Below, one piece after another: positions 31,313-39,861 of a DNA stretch of 64,000 bases. The DNA is taken from contig NZ_JAOQNG010000001.1 in assembly GCF_025961225.1 (NCBI RefSeq), forward strand, positions 657,001 through 721,000. Direction: 5' to 3'. This DNA is from Azospirillum canadense (lineage in GTDB: Bacteria > Pseudomonadota > Alphaproteobacteria > Azospirillales > Azospirillaceae). The notes below the pieces were generated by a model. The model worked only from the letters and a program-made list of their open reading frames with translations. It had not been told where the DNA came from and did not search any database. Numbering within the stretch: the first letter of the stretch is position 1; every line of letters begins with the position of its first letter. A program made the position numbers and the translations under genes.

Positions 31313-32152
31313 TCAGGCGCCGGGATCGGTGGCGTTGGGGAAGAACAGCGACTGGCCGTTGATGGTGTAGTCGGCGATGGCCTTCTGGCCCTCGCCGGAA
31401 ACCAGCCAGTCGACGAAGGCCTGCCCATCGGCCGCCTTCACGTGCTGGAACTTGGCCGGGTTCACCAGCATGACGCCGTACTGGTTGAACAGGCGCTTGT
31501 CGCCCTCCACCACAACCTCCAGGTCGCCGGGGTTCTTGAAGCTGAGCCAAGTGCCGCGGTCGGCCAGCGCGTAGCCGCCGACGGCCGCGGCGGTGTTCAG
31601 CGTGGCGCCCATGCCCTGGCCGATGGAACGGTACCAGCCGTCACCTGACGCCGGGTCGAGGCCGGCGTTCTTCCACAGCGCCTGCTCCGCCTTGTGGGTG
31701 CCGCTGTCGTCGCCGCGGGACACGAAGGCCGCCTTGGCGGAGGCGATGGCCTTCAGCGCGCCGGCCACGTCCTTGCTGCCCTTGACGTGGGCCGGGTCGG
31801 CCTTCGGGCCGACGATCACGAAATCGTTGTACATCACCGGCTTGCGCTCGGTGCTGAAGCCTTCCGCGACGAACTTCTCCTCCGACGGCTTGTGGTGGAC
31901 GAACAGCACGTCGGCGTCGCCGCGCTTGGCGAGGTCGATCGCTTGGCCGGTGCCCTTGGCGACGACGCGCACCTCGATGCCGGTCTTCTGCGTAAATTTC
32001 GGCAGGATGACCTTGAAGAGCCCCGAATCCTCGGTCGAGGTGGTGGAGGCCACCGTGATGAAACGGTCGTCGGTGGCCTTCGACGGCTGCGCCAGACCCA
32101 GCACCACAGCCGCGGCGGCGGCGCAACCCAACACGAACGAACGGCGCAACAT
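31313..32152 (-). CDS. tupA: Tungstate ABC transporter substrate-binding protein
   Basis: A 279-residue periplasmic binding protein. The signal peptide carries RRSFVLG, a possible twin-arginine motif, and is cleaved near residue 26. The oxyanion site begins with ASTTSTEDSGLF, the TTTS-type motif that separates TupA from molybdate ModA, and SRGDDSGTH lines the other side. It captures tungstate (or molybdate) for molybdopterin enzymes such as the formate dehydrogenase encoded a few kilobases away. It follows tupB by 112 bp. No ATPase gene (tupC) follows. Confidence 0.9.
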   Translation of the reverse strand: MLRRSFVLGCAAAAAVVLGLAQPSKATDDRFITVASTTSTEDSGLFKVILPKFTQKTGIEVRVVAKGTGQAIDLAKRGDADVLFVHHKPSEEKFVAEGFSTERKPVMYNDFVIVGPKADPAHVKGSKDVAGALKAIASAKAAFVSRGDDSGTHKAEQALWKNAGLDPASGDGWYRSIGQGMGATLNTAAAVGGYALADRGTWLSFKNPGDLEVVVEGDKRLFNQYGVMLVNPAKFQHVKAADGQAFVDWLVSGEGQKAIADYTINGQSLFFPNATDPGA

Positions 32153-32264
32153 CGGAAAATCCCTCTCCTCGTTCCCGCCCGCTTTGCTGCGGGCTGTGCC
32201 GGCACTATGCGGAATTTCCCGAGGGCCTGCAAATTTTACGGAGTCGGAATTTCGGAGGATGGAA

Positions 32265-32960
32265 TCACGCCCGCCGCGCCTCGCGCACCAGCGCCGCGGC
32301 GAGGTTCACGGTCAGCGACAGCGCCATCAGGATGACGCCGAGGCCAAGCGCCAACGGCAGGTCGCCCTTGCTGGTCTCCAGCGCGATGGCCGTGGTCATG
32401 ACCCGGGTGACGCGGTCGATGTTCCCGCCGACGATCATCACCGCCCCGACCTCCGCCGAGGCGCGGCCGAAGCCGGCAAGCACGGTGGTCAGCAGGCTCC
32501 AGCGCGCCTCCGACAGCAGGGTGATCAGCGTGGTCAACGGGCCGGCGCCCATGACGCGCAGCAGGTCCTCGTACTCCTCCAGCAGGTCCTCCGCCACTTG
32601 GCGGGTGAGGGCGGCGATGATGGGAACGATCAGCACGGTCTGGGCCACGATCATGGCGGTCGGGGTGAACAGCAGGCCCAGCACGCCGAGCGGGCCGGAG
32701 CGCGACAAGATCAAATAGACGATCAGCCCGATGACCACCGGCGGCAGGCCCATCGCCGTGTTCAGCAGCAGCGTCACCGCCCGCCGGCCAGGGAAGCGGA
32801 AGGCCGCGACCGCCGCCCCCAGCGGCAGGCCGATCAGCGCCGACAGGGCGACGGCGGTCAGGCTGACCCGCAAGGACAGGCCGACGATCCGCACAAGGTC
32901 GGGGTCGAGCGCGGTGATCAGGCGGAAGGCGGTGGCGAAGGCCGCCCCGAACTCATGCAT
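32265..32960 (-). CDS. tupB: Tungstate ABC transporter permease
   Basis: A 231-residue inner-membrane permease with about five hydrophobic helices. The cytoplasmic EAA-type loop that docks the ATPase is EEYEDLLRVMGAGPLTTLI near residues 125-145, and GRASAEVGAVMIVGGNI follows, as in TupB/WtpB. It pairs with TupA. The start is 74 bp from the divergent fdhD start, so the two transcription units share a control region. The cognate ATPase must be encoded elsewhere. Confidence 0.9.
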   Translation of the reverse strand: MHEFGAAFATAFRLITALDPDLVRIVGLSLRVSLTAVALSALIGLPLGAAVAAFRFPGRRAVTLLLNTAMGLPPVVIGLIVYLILSRSGPLGVLGLLFTPTAMIVAQTVLIVPIIAALTRQVAEDLLEEYEDLLRVMGAGPLTTLITLLSEARWSLLTTVLAGFGRASAEVGAVMIVGGNIDRVTRVMTTAIALETSKGDLPLALGLGVILMALSLTVNLAAALVREARRA

Positions 32961-33034
32961 GCTGTGTTTCCGTATGGCGGGAGTTGACCATCCGCCGCTT
33001 GCCCCGGCGGCCGATCTTCCCCACTCTTTCGATC

Positions 33035-33916
33035 ATGGACCTCACGGAATTCACCATAAAGCCGGATCCGGCAAATCCCAAGCTGACCGAGCGCGTCTCC
33101 GGCCTCGACCAGGACGGGCGCCCGGTCGAGGCGTCCGTCACCGTCGAACGGCCGCTGACCCTGTACCTGAACGGGCAGGAGATCGTCACCATGATGACGA
33201 TCGGCGACTATCCGGAGTATCTGGCGGTCGGCTACCTGCTGAACCAGAACATGCTGAAGCGGGACGACCGGATCATCGGCATCGACTACGACGAGGAGAT
33301 CGACACCGTCGTCGTCCGGACGGAGCGCGCCACCAACTACGAGGAAAAGCTCAAGAAGAAGACGCTGACCTCCGGCTGCGCCCAGGGCACCGCCTTCGGC
33401 GACGTGATGGAGACCTTCGAGTCGGTGACCCTGAACCCCGACGCGCGGCTGCGGACCTCCTGGATCTACACGCTGTCGAAGAAGATCAACCTGGCGCCGA
33501 GCCTGTATTTGGAGGCCGGCGCCATCCATGGCTGCGTGCTGTGCCAGGACGACCGGCCGCTGATCTACATGGAGGACGTCGGCCGCCACAACGCCGTGGA
33601 CAAGGTCGCCGGCTACATGCACCTGCACGGGGTGCCGCCGCAGGACAAGATCTTCTACACCACCGGGCGCCTGACCTCGGAAATGGTGATCAAGACGGTG
33701 CAGATGGGCATCCCGATCCTGCTGTCGCGCTCCGGCTTCACCGCCTGGGGCGTGGAGCTTGGCCGCAAGGCGAACCTGACCATGGTCGGCCGGGCCAAGG
33801 GCAAGCGCTTCCTGGCGCTGGCCGGCACCGACCGGCTGGTGTTCGACGCCGACCCGTCCTCCGTCGCCGACGAGGGTGGGCGCCACCAGCGCAAGGGGAG
33901 CCGGGATGAGGACTGA
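33035..33916 (+). CDS. fdhD: Formate dehydrogenase accessory sulfurtransferase FdhD
   Basis: A 293-residue maturation factor. FdhD passes sulfur from a cysteine desulfurase to the bis-MGD cofactor of formate dehydrogenase. The family's cysteine loop here reads [11 protein letters not shown] near residue 113 rather than the CxxC of E. coli, and [23 protein letters not shown] and [10 protein letters not shown] follow in order. The start at 33035 is chosen by family length; an upstream TTG would add 17 residues. There is little ribosome-site signal. It overlaps mobA by 11 bp. Confidence 0.93.
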   Translation: MDLTEFTIKPDPANPKLTERVSGLDQDGRPVEASVTVERPLTLYLNGQEIVTMMTIGDYPEYLAVGYLLNQNMLKRDDRIIGIDYDEEIDTVVVRTERATNYEEKLKKKTLTSGCAQGTAFGDVMETFESVTLNPDARLRTSWIYTLSKKINLAPSLYLEAGAIHGCVLCQDDRPLIYMEDVGRHNAVDKVAGYMHLHGVPPQDKIFYTTGRLTSEMVIKTVQMGIPILLSRSGFTAWGVELGRKANLTMVGRAKGKRFLALAGTDRLVFDADPSSVADEGGRHQRKGSRDED

Positions 33917-34544
33917 AGCGGTTGCCCAAGGGATTGCAGGCGTTCTGCTGGCCGGCGGGTTGTCGCGCCGCATGGGCGGCGGGGACAAGAGCCTGCGCAC
34001 GCTGGGCGGGCGCAGCATCCTGGAGCGCATCGTCGCCACGGCGCGCCCGCAGGTCGGGCCGCTGGTGCTGAACGCCAACGGCGACCCGGCGCGATTCGCC
34101 GCCTTCGGGCTGCCCGTCGCGGCGGACGTGGTCGACGGTTACGCGGGGCCGCTGGCCGGCGTGCTGACCGGGCTGGAGTGGGCGCGGGCGAACGCGCCCG
34201 GCTGCGCCTGGGTGGCGAGCTTCGCGACCGACGCGCCCTTCATCCCCGGCGACCTCGTCGCGCGGCTGGTCGCCGCGGTGGAGCGCGAGGGCGCCGACCT
34301 CGCCTGCGCGCGGTCGGACGGGCAGGAGCATCCGGTGTTCGGGCTGTGGCCGGTCCGGCTCGCCGACGATCTCCGCCGCGCCATGGTGGAGGAGGACATG
34401 CGCAAGGTGGACGCCTGGACCGGCCGCTACAATCTCGCCATCGCCGATTTCGCCACGGACCCGGTCGACCCCTTCTTCAACACCAACCGCCCCGAGGATC
34501 TGGAAGAGGCGGAGCGACTGCTGGCGGCCGGATTGGTTGCCTGA
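33906..34544 (+). CDS. mobA: Molybdenum cofactor guanylyltransferase MobA
   Basis: A 212-residue enzyme that attaches GMP to molybdopterin, giving the MGD form used by formate dehydrogenase. [17 protein letters not shown] near residues 10-26 is the GTP-binding signature; ATDAPFIP near residue 103 is the metal site. The ATG lies inside the end of fdhD after AAGGGGAG, so translation is probably coupled. It forms an operon with fdhD and probably the DUF3305 and DUF3306 genes downstream. Confidence 0.92.
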   Translation: MRTEAVAQGIAGVLLAGGLSRRMGGGDKSLRTLGGRSILERIVATARPQVGPLVLNANGDPARFAAFGLPVAADVVDGYAGPLAGVLTGLEWARANAPGCAWVASFATDAPFIPGDLVARLVAAVEREGADLACARSDGQEHPVFGLWPVRLADDLRRAMVEEDMRKVDAWTGRYNLAIADFATDPVDPFFNTNRPEDLEEAERLLAAGLVA

Positions 34545-34591
34545 TCGATATCGCTTGTGGTTCAAGGTCGTTCCGAGTGAGGGAAGGGCTG

Positions 34592-35086
34592 ATGAGCGAC
34601 GCGCTGAACCGAATCGAGACGATGCCGCTGGGCATCGTGCTGGAACGCCGCCGGAGCGCCAGCCCCTGGGCGGAGTGGGCGTGGCATCCCGTGTCGGTCA
34701 TTCCCGGCGCCCCGCCCGTGGAGGGCGCGTGGCGCCTGCTCCGCGAGGGGGAGGGCTGGGCGCAGTTCCACGCCGCCACCCTGCCGCTGGAGCTGTTCCG
34801 TACGGACACCGAAGGCTACAAGCTGAACCTGTCGCAGGAGCCGCCGCGCCTCTGGGTCGTGCTGCGTGCAGATGAAGGTGGGGAGAGTGGCGCGGTCGTG
34901 CCCTTCGTTGTGACGGCCTCGGCCCACGAGTGCGAGGGCTATCAGGTGAGCGGGGCGGAGATCGTCGAGACGGTGCCGATGCCGGACGAGGTCATCGCGC
35001 TGCTGCGCGACTTCACCGAGCAGCACCATGTGGACGTCCCCTTCGTGAAGCGCGAGCGCAAGCGGCACTTTCCGAAGGGGGAGTGA
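34592..35086 (+). CDS. DUF3305 family protein
   Basis: A 164-residue soluble protein with MPLGIVLERRRSASPWAEW near residue 11, the signature of DUF3305. The start follows GGGAAGG. Proteins of this family are found next to DUF3306 and formate dehydrogenase genes in many proteobacteria, as here, but no biochemical function is known. A role in assembling or regulating the enzyme is inference from context. Confidence 0.85.
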   Translation: MSDALNRIETMPLGIVLERRRSASPWAEWAWHPVSVIPGAPPVEGAWRLLREGEGWAQFHAATLPLELFRTDTEGYKLNLSQEPPRLWVVLRADEGGESGAVVPFVVTASAHECEGYQVSGAEIVETVPMPDEVIALLRDFTEQHHVDVPFVKRERKRHFPKGE

Positions 35087-35110
35087 GTTTGGAGAAGTGG
35101 TTGCGCTGGA

Positions 35111-35210
35111 CCCCCACCCAACCCTCCCCCACCTTTGGCGGGGGAGGGCTTTCAGGGTTGCGCGGCGGAGTTCCCTCCCTCGCCGAAGGTGGGGGAGGGT
35201 TGGGTGGGGG
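35111..35210. repeat. Palindromic repeat of the CCCACCCAACCCTCCCCC type
   Basis: Arms 35111-35140 and 35181-35210 are 30 bp and complementary at 29 positions. Inside, GGGAGGG near 35142 can pair with CCCTCCC near 35173. The element separates the DUF3305 and DUF3306 genes within one operon, so a transcript would carry a very stable hairpin there. Confidence 0.85.
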
Positions 35211-35239
35211 CCCAACGCTTAGCGCCTGGGTGCACAGAG

Positions 35240-35785
35240 ATGACCGACGAAACCTTCCTGTCCCGCTGGTCGCGCCTGAAGCGGCAATCGGCGGAGCCCA
35301 TTGCGGAGCCGGTGGCCGAGGAGCCGCCCGCGCAACTTCCGGAGCCCGTGCCGGAAGACGTCGCCGAGGAGCCCGCGGAAACGGCCGATGCCGACGATCC
35401 CCTGAAGGACCTGCCGCCGGTCGAGGAACTGACGCGCGAGTCCGACTACACGCCCTTCCTGCGCGCGGAGGTGCCGGAGGATCTGCACCGGCAGGCGTTG
35501 CGCAAGCTGTGGACCTCGGACCCCGTCTTCGCGAACGACGACGGGCTGAAGGATTACGCCGACGACTACGCCAGCCTGTTCACCGGGGCCAACCCGGTGA
35601 AGACGCTCTACCGCGTTGGCAAGGGCTTCCTCGACGCGGCGGAGGAGGCGGCAGAGCGGGCGGAAATGGACGCCGCCGCGACCGACGGCACCGAAGAATC
35701 GACCGCTGCGCCGCAAGTAAAGGGTGAGCAGCCAACCATTGGCGGAACGGCCGATTACGGCGGCGATGTGTCGAAAACATCATAA
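35240..35785 (+). CDS. DUF3306 family protein
   Basis: A 181-residue protein opening MTDETFLSRWSRLKRQ, typical of DUF3306. A Pro/Glu-rich acidic middle (about 20-65) leads to the conserved SDYTPFLRAEVPEDLHRQAL and LRKLWTSDPVFANDDGLKDY. No signal peptide or cofactor motif. It co-occurs with DUF3305 and formate dehydrogenase in many genomes. Start at 35240, since the longer frame upstream runs through the palindromic repeat. Confidence 0.85.
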   Translation: MTDETFLSRWSRLKRQSAEPIAEPVAEEPPAQLPEPVPEDVAEEPAETADADDPLKDLPPVEELTRESDYTPFLRAEVPEDLHRQALRKLWTSDPVFANDDGLKDYADDYASLFTGANPVKTLYRVGKGFLDAAEEAAERAEMDAAATDGTEESTAAPQVKGEQPTIGGTADYGGDVSKTS

Positions 35786-35835
35786 CGCTTTGGCACATTA
35801 GTCTTCTCTCACAGACAAGTGCATGTCCGCCTTTG

Positions 35836-35864
35836 TTGACAAATGCCCCGGTTCCGCTTTTAAA
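35836..35864 (+). promoter_or_regulatory. Sigma-70-type promoter of the formate dehydrogenase operon
   Basis: A consensus TTGACA (35836-35841) and TTTAAA (35859-35864) 17 bp apart lie 50 bp past the DUF3306 stop. The predicted start near 35871 gives a leader of about 190 nt before the TorD gene. A 7-bp hairpin with a short T-run (35884-35908) follows almost at once and may be a terminator of the upstream operon or an attenuator. Confidence 0.6.
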
Positions 35865-35945
35865 TAGCTCGAACCAAGCCGTTAAGCCGCTGTTTCCACG
35901 CGGCTTTTCGCAGGTGCAATAAAATTTGATGGTCGAGGGCGTCTC

Positions 35946-36050
35946 AGGCGCCGGCCTCTGACGTCTGGAAACCATCGTGGCGAGCCGAAATGGCCGCCGG
36001 GTTCGCGACGCGTCGGGGGCTGGCGCCTCCCTGTATGTCGCGTTGGGAGG
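35946..36050 (+). ncRNA. Folded leader, candidate molybdenum-cofactor riboswitch
   Basis: An 11-bp closing helix (35946-35956 with 36018-36028, one wobble) encloses about 61 nt. Within it, 35979-36000 forms a bulged helix around GCCGAAATGGC. Directly after, CCTCCC (36026-36031) can pair with the Shine-Dalgarno GGGAGG (36045-36050), and this hairpin shares 3 nt with the closing helix. The two folds exclude each other, as in a translational riboswitch. Moco RNA motifs are known upstream of molybdoenzyme genes, and the GGAAACCATCG..CCGAAA..CCGCCGGGTT order resembles them. Ligand identity is inference. Confidence 0.6.
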
Positions 36051-36060
36051 AAGGAACGCC

Positions 36061-36672
36061 GTGTCATCGACCGGTGAACAGAATTCGTCGGCCTTGCCGC
36101 CGGAGGAGGAGCAGCGGGCCCAGGTCTATGCCCTGCTGGCGCGCCTGTTGGCGCAGCCACCGGGTGCGGACCTGCTGGCCGCGCTGGCGTCCATGCAAGG
36201 CGATGCCGGTCCCTTCGGGCAGGCCGTCACCCGGCTGGCCGAGTCCGCGCGCGGCGCGGACGCGCGCGCGGTGGAGGAGGAGTTCCTTGTCCTCTTCATC
36301 GGCGTCGGCGGCGGCGTGCTGTCGCCCTACGCCTCTTACTACCTGACGGGTTTCCTGCACGAGAAGCCGCTGGCCGAGCTGCGCGACGACATGGCGCGCC
36401 TGGGCATCGCCCGCGCCGACGACGTGAAGGAACCCGAAGACCACATGGCCGCCTTGGCCGAGATGATGGCGGGCCTGATCACCGGCGCCTTCGGTGAGCC
36501 CGCGGACCTCGGCGAGCAGCGGCGATTTTTCGATCGCCATGTCGCGTCCTGGGCCGGGCGTTTTTTCGCCGACCTGGAGGCCACGCCATCCGTCAGCTTC
36601 TACAAGGCGGTCGGCACGCTGGGCCGCCGCTTCCTGGAGGTCGAGGGCCAGGCGTTTGATATGGCGGCGTAA
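36061..36672 (+). CDS. TorD family molybdoenzyme chaperone
   Basis: A 203-residue all-helical chaperone, first gene of the formate dehydrogenase operon. The GTG start at 36061 is chosen because GGGAGGAAGG precedes it at ideal distance. The family core LTGFLHEKPLAELRDDMARL near residue 97 and EPEDHMAALAEMMAGLI near residue 125 (the EPxDH motif) bind the Tat signal of the catalytic subunit and hold it for cofactor loading. Its translation may be controlled by the folded leader just upstream. Confidence 0.9.
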   Translation: MSSTGEQNSSALPPEEEQRAQVYALLARLLAQPPGADLLAALASMQGDAGPFGQAVTRLAESARGADARAVEEEFLVLFIGVGGGVLSPYASYYLTGFLHEKPLAELRDDMARLGIARADDVKEPEDHMAALAEMMAGLITGAFGEPADLGEQRRFFDRHVASWAGRFFADLEATPSVSFYKAVGTLGRRFLEVEGQAFDMAA

Positions 36673-36721
36673 GCGGATGCAAAACAATGAGATTGGGACG
36701 TTGCGGGGAAAGGGTGAAGCG

Positions 36722-36925
36722 ATGAAGGCGGACAAGAAGGACAAGAGCACTCTCGCGCGGCGTGACCTGTTCCGCGCCGCCGGGATGGGCGTCGGTGCGC
36801 TGGGCGCCGCCGCCGTTGGCGTCTCGGCCGGTGCCGAACCGGCGCAGGCCGCCGCCGAGGGCACCTCCCAGGGCTACCGCGAGACCGACCATGTGCGGAC
36901 GGTCTACGAGTTGAGCCGCTTCTAA
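36722..36925 (+). CDS. Formate dehydrogenase-region Tat-signal small protein
   Basis: A 67-residue protein with a twin-arginine signal (RRDLFRAAGMGVGALGAAAV near residue 13) and a short mature part ending HVRTVYELSRF. Small Tat proteins of this type are recurrent in formate dehydrogenase operons (the family described as formate dehydrogenase region TAT target). They may act as an extra subunit or a passenger for co-export. The start at 36722 follows GGGGAAAGGG; an in-frame ATG at 36677 lacks a ribosome site. Confidence 0.85.
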   Translation: MKADKKDKSTLARRDLFRAAGMGVGALGAAAVGVSAGAEPAQAAAEGTSQGYRETDHVRTVYELSRF

Positions 36926-36951
36926 GCCGCTTTCAGGAAGGATCCGTCCCC

Positions 36952-39840
36952 ATGTTGACGAAGAAGAAGGCGGCAACCGCTGGCGGCCGCTCGCTCGCGA
37001 AGATGGTTTCCGGGCTGACCGGTAACACCGTGGATCGGCGTTCGTTCCTTCGCGCCTCCGGAATCGCCGCTGGTGGCGCCGCCATCGCCGCTTCCCTGCC
37101 GTTGGGCATGGTGAAGAAGGCCGAGGCGGTGACCGCTACGCCCGCGGCCGGCGTGCCGGTGAAGCTGGTCAAGAACGTCTGCACCCACTGCTCCGTCGGT
37201 TGCACGGTGACCGCCGAGGTGCAGAACGGCGTGTGGATCGGCCAGGAGCCGAGCTTCGACAGCCCGATCAACCTGGGCGCCCATTGCGCCAAGGGTGCGG
37301 CGGTGCGCGAGCACGCCCACGGCGACCGCCGCCTGCGCTACCCGATGAAGATGGTCGACGGCAAGTGGACCCGCATCACCTGGGACCAAGCGATCCAGGA
37401 GGTCGGCGACAGGCTGCTGTCGATCCGCGAAAAGTCCGGCCCGGATTCGGTGTTCTGGCTGGGCTCGGCCAAGCATTCGAACGAGCAGGCCTACCTGATC
37501 CGCAAGTTCGCCGCCTTCTGGGGCACGAACAACGTCGACCATCAGGCGCGCATCTGCCACTCCACCACGGTCGCCGGTGTCGCGAACGTCTGGGGCTACG
37601 GCGCCATGACGAACAGCTACAACGACATCCAGAAGTCGCGCGCGCTGTTCTTCATCGGCTCCAACGCCGCGGAGGCGCACCCCGTCTCCATGCTCCACGT
37701 CCTGAAGGCGAAGGAGCAGAACAACGCCCCGCTGATCGTCGCCGACCCGCGCTTCACCCGCACCGCCGCCAAGGCCGACGAGTACATCCGCTTCCGGCCC
37801 GGCACCGACGTGGCGCTGATCTGGGGCATCCTCTGGCACGTCTTCGAGAACGGCTGGGAGGACAAGGAGTTCATCGCCAAGCGCGTCTACGGCATGGACG
37901 ACATCCGCGCCGAGGTCGCCAAGTGGACGCCGGAGGAGGTCGAAAAGGTCACCGGCGTTCCGGGCGCGCAGCTGAAGCGCGTGGCCCGCACGCTGGCCTC
38001 CAACCGTCCGGGCACGCTGGTCTGGTGCATGGGCGGCACGCAGCACCACATCGGCAACAACAACACCCGCGCCTACTGCATCCTGCAGCTGGCGCTGGGC
38101 AACGTCGGCGTGTCGGGCGGCGGCACCAACATCTTCCGCGGCCACGACAACGTGCAGGGCGCCACGGACTTCGGCGTCACCTCGGACTCGCTGCCCGGCT
38201 ACTACGGCCTGGCGGAGGGTGCGTGGCGCCACTGGGCGCGCGTCTGGGACGTGCCCTATGACGAGCTTCTGCCGCGCTTCAAGGACAAGAAGCTGATGGA
38301 GGCCACCGGCATCCCGGTGTCCCGCTGGTTCGACGGCGTCCTGGAAGCCAAGGAGAACATCGACCAGCCCGACACCATCAAGGGCATGGTCTTCTGGGGC
38401 CACGCGCCGAACAGCCAGGTCCGTCTGCCGGACATGAAGAAGGCTATGGAGAAGCTGGAACTGCTGGTCGTCATCGACCCGTTCCCGACCATGACCGCCG
38501 TCCTGCCGGACCGGAGGGACAACTTCTACCTGCTGCCCGCCGCCACCCAGTTCGAGACCGTCGGCTCGCGCACCGCGTCAAACCGTTCGGTCCAGTGGTG
38601 CGAGAAGATCATGGAGCCGCTCTTCGAGGCGAAGACGGACCATGAGATCATGTACCTGTTCGCGAAGAAGTTCGGTTTCGCCGAGCCGATGTTCAAGAAC
38701 ATCAAGGTGAAGGGCAACGAGCCGGACATCGAGGACATCACGCGGGAATGGAACCGCGGCATGTGGGCGGTCGGCTACACCGGCCAGTCGCCGGAGCGGC
38801 TGAAGCTGCACATGCAGCACCAGGGCACCTTCGACAAGACCACGCTGCGCGCCGTGGGCGGCCCGTGCGACGGCGACTTCTACGGCCTGCCGTGGCCCTG
38901 CTGGGGCACGCCGGAGATGAAGCACCCGGGCACCGCCAACCTGTACGACAACTCCCTGCCGGTCGCCGAGGGCGGCGGCGCCTTCCGCGCCCGCTTCGGC
39001 GTGGAGTACAAGGGCGCCAACCTGCTGGCCGAGGGCGCCTACCCCGTGGGCTCCGAGATCAAGGACGGCTATCCGGAGGTCACCTACGCCATGCTGGAGA
39101 AGCTGGGCTACGCCGGCGACTTCACCGAGGCGGAGATGGCCGTGATCCGCAAGATCGGCGGCGAGAAGATCGGCGCCGTCTCCTGGACCACCGACCTGTC
39201 CGGCGGCATCCAGCGCGTGGCGATCAAGCACGGGCTGAACCCCTGCGGCAACGCCAAGGCGCGCTGCGTCGCCTGGAACTTCCCGGATCCGGTGCCGGTG
39301 CACCGCGAGCCGCTCTACACGCCGCGGCGCGACCTGGTCGCCAGCTACCCGACCTACAAGGACACCAAGTCCTGGCGCATGCCGACGCTGTACAAGTCGA
39401 TCCAGGACCGCGACGTGTCGAAGGAGTATCCGATCATCCTCACCTCCGGCCGTCTGGTCGAGTATGAGGGCGGCGGCGACGAGACCCGGTCGAACCCGTG
39501 GCTGGCCGAGCTGCAGCAGGACATGTTCGTGGAGATCAACCCAGCCGACGCCAACAACGCCGGCGTCAAGGACGGCCAGATGGTCTGGGTCGAGGGGCCG
39601 GAAAAGGGCAAGGTCAAGGTGAAGGCCATGGTGACGGAGCGCGTCGGGCGTGGTGTCGCCTTCATGCCCTTCCACTTCGGCGGCCAATTCCAGGGCGAGG
39701 ACCTGCGGTCCAAGTACCCGCAGGGCGCAGACCCGATCGTGCTGGGCGAGGCCGCGAACACCGTGACGACCTACGGCTACGACTCGGTCACGCAGATGCA
39801 GGAAACCAAGACCACCCTCTGCCGGATCACGGCGGCCTAA
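36952..39840 (+). CDS. fdhA: Formate dehydrogenase alpha subunit, periplasmic, cysteine form
   Basis: A 962-residue catalytic subunit that oxidises formate to CO2. A Tat signal (RRSFLRASGIAAGG near residue 24) exports it folded. One 4Fe-4S cluster is bound by CTHCSVGCTV near residue 76 and a fourth Cys in GAHCAKGAA near 110. The active-site residue is Cys202 in ARICHS, where other enzymes use selenocysteine; no in-frame TGA is present. The bis-MGD domain ends with the FHFGGQFQGEDL region. W or Mo would be supplied by TupAB and the cofactor by MobA and FdhD. Start follows AGGAAGGA. Confidence 0.95.
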   Translation: MLTKKKAATAGGRSLAKMVSGLTGNTVDRRSFLRASGIAAGGAAIAASLPLGMVKKAEAVTATPAAGVPVKLVKNVCTHCSVGCTVTAEVQNGVWIGQEPSFDSPINLGAHCAKGAAVREHAHGDRRLRYPMKMVDGKWTRITWDQAIQEVGDRLLSIREKSGPDSVFWLGSAKHSNEQAYLIRKFAAFWGTNNVDHQARICHSTTVAGVANVWGYGAMTNSYNDIQKSRALFFIGSNAAEAHPVSMLHVLKAKEQNNAPLIVADPRFTRTAAKADEYIRFRPGTDVALIWGILWHVFENGWEDKEFIAKRVYGMDDIRAEVAKWTPEEVEKVTGVPGAQLKRVARTLASNRPGTLVWCMGGTQHHIGNNNTRAYCILQLALGNVGVSGGGTNIFRGHDNVQGATDFGVTSDSLPGYYGLAEGAWRHWARVWDVPYDELLPRFKDKKLMEATGIPVSRWFDGVLEAKENIDQPDTIKGMVFWGHAPNSQVRLPDMKKAMEKLELLVVIDPFPTMTAVLPDRRDNFYLLPAATQFETVGSRTASNRSVQWCEKIMEPLFEAKTDHEIMYLFAKKFGFAEPMFKNIKVKGNEPDIEDITREWNRGMWAVGYTGQSPERLKLHMQHQGTFDKTTLRAVGGPCDGDFYGLPWPCWGTPEMKHPGTANLYDNSLPVAEGGGAFRARFGVEYKGANLLAEGAYPVGSEIKDGYPEVTYAMLEKLGYAGDFTEAEMAVIRKIGGEKIGAVSWTTDLSGGIQRVAIKHGLNPCGNAKARCVAWNFPDPVPVHREPLYTPRRDLVASYPTYKDTKSWRMPTLYKSIQDRDVSKEYPIILTSGRLVEYEGGGDETRSNPWLAELQQDMFVEINPADANNAGVKDGQMVWVEGPEKGKVKVKAMVTERVGRGVAFMPFHFGGQFQGEDLRSKYPQGADPIVLGEAANTVTTYGYDSVTQMQETKTTLCRITAA

Positions 39841-39861
39841 AGACGCTAGGAGTTCATCACC

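Noticed and set aside
35785..35810. TTGGCAC near the DUF3306 stop as a sigma-54 promoter
   Set aside because: The -12 element reads TCTT instead of TTGC, and a better TTGACA-N17 promoter follows.
36677..36721. Earlier ATG for the small Tat protein
   Set aside because: It has no ribosome site and would place 15 residues of no known signal type before the twin-arginine signal.
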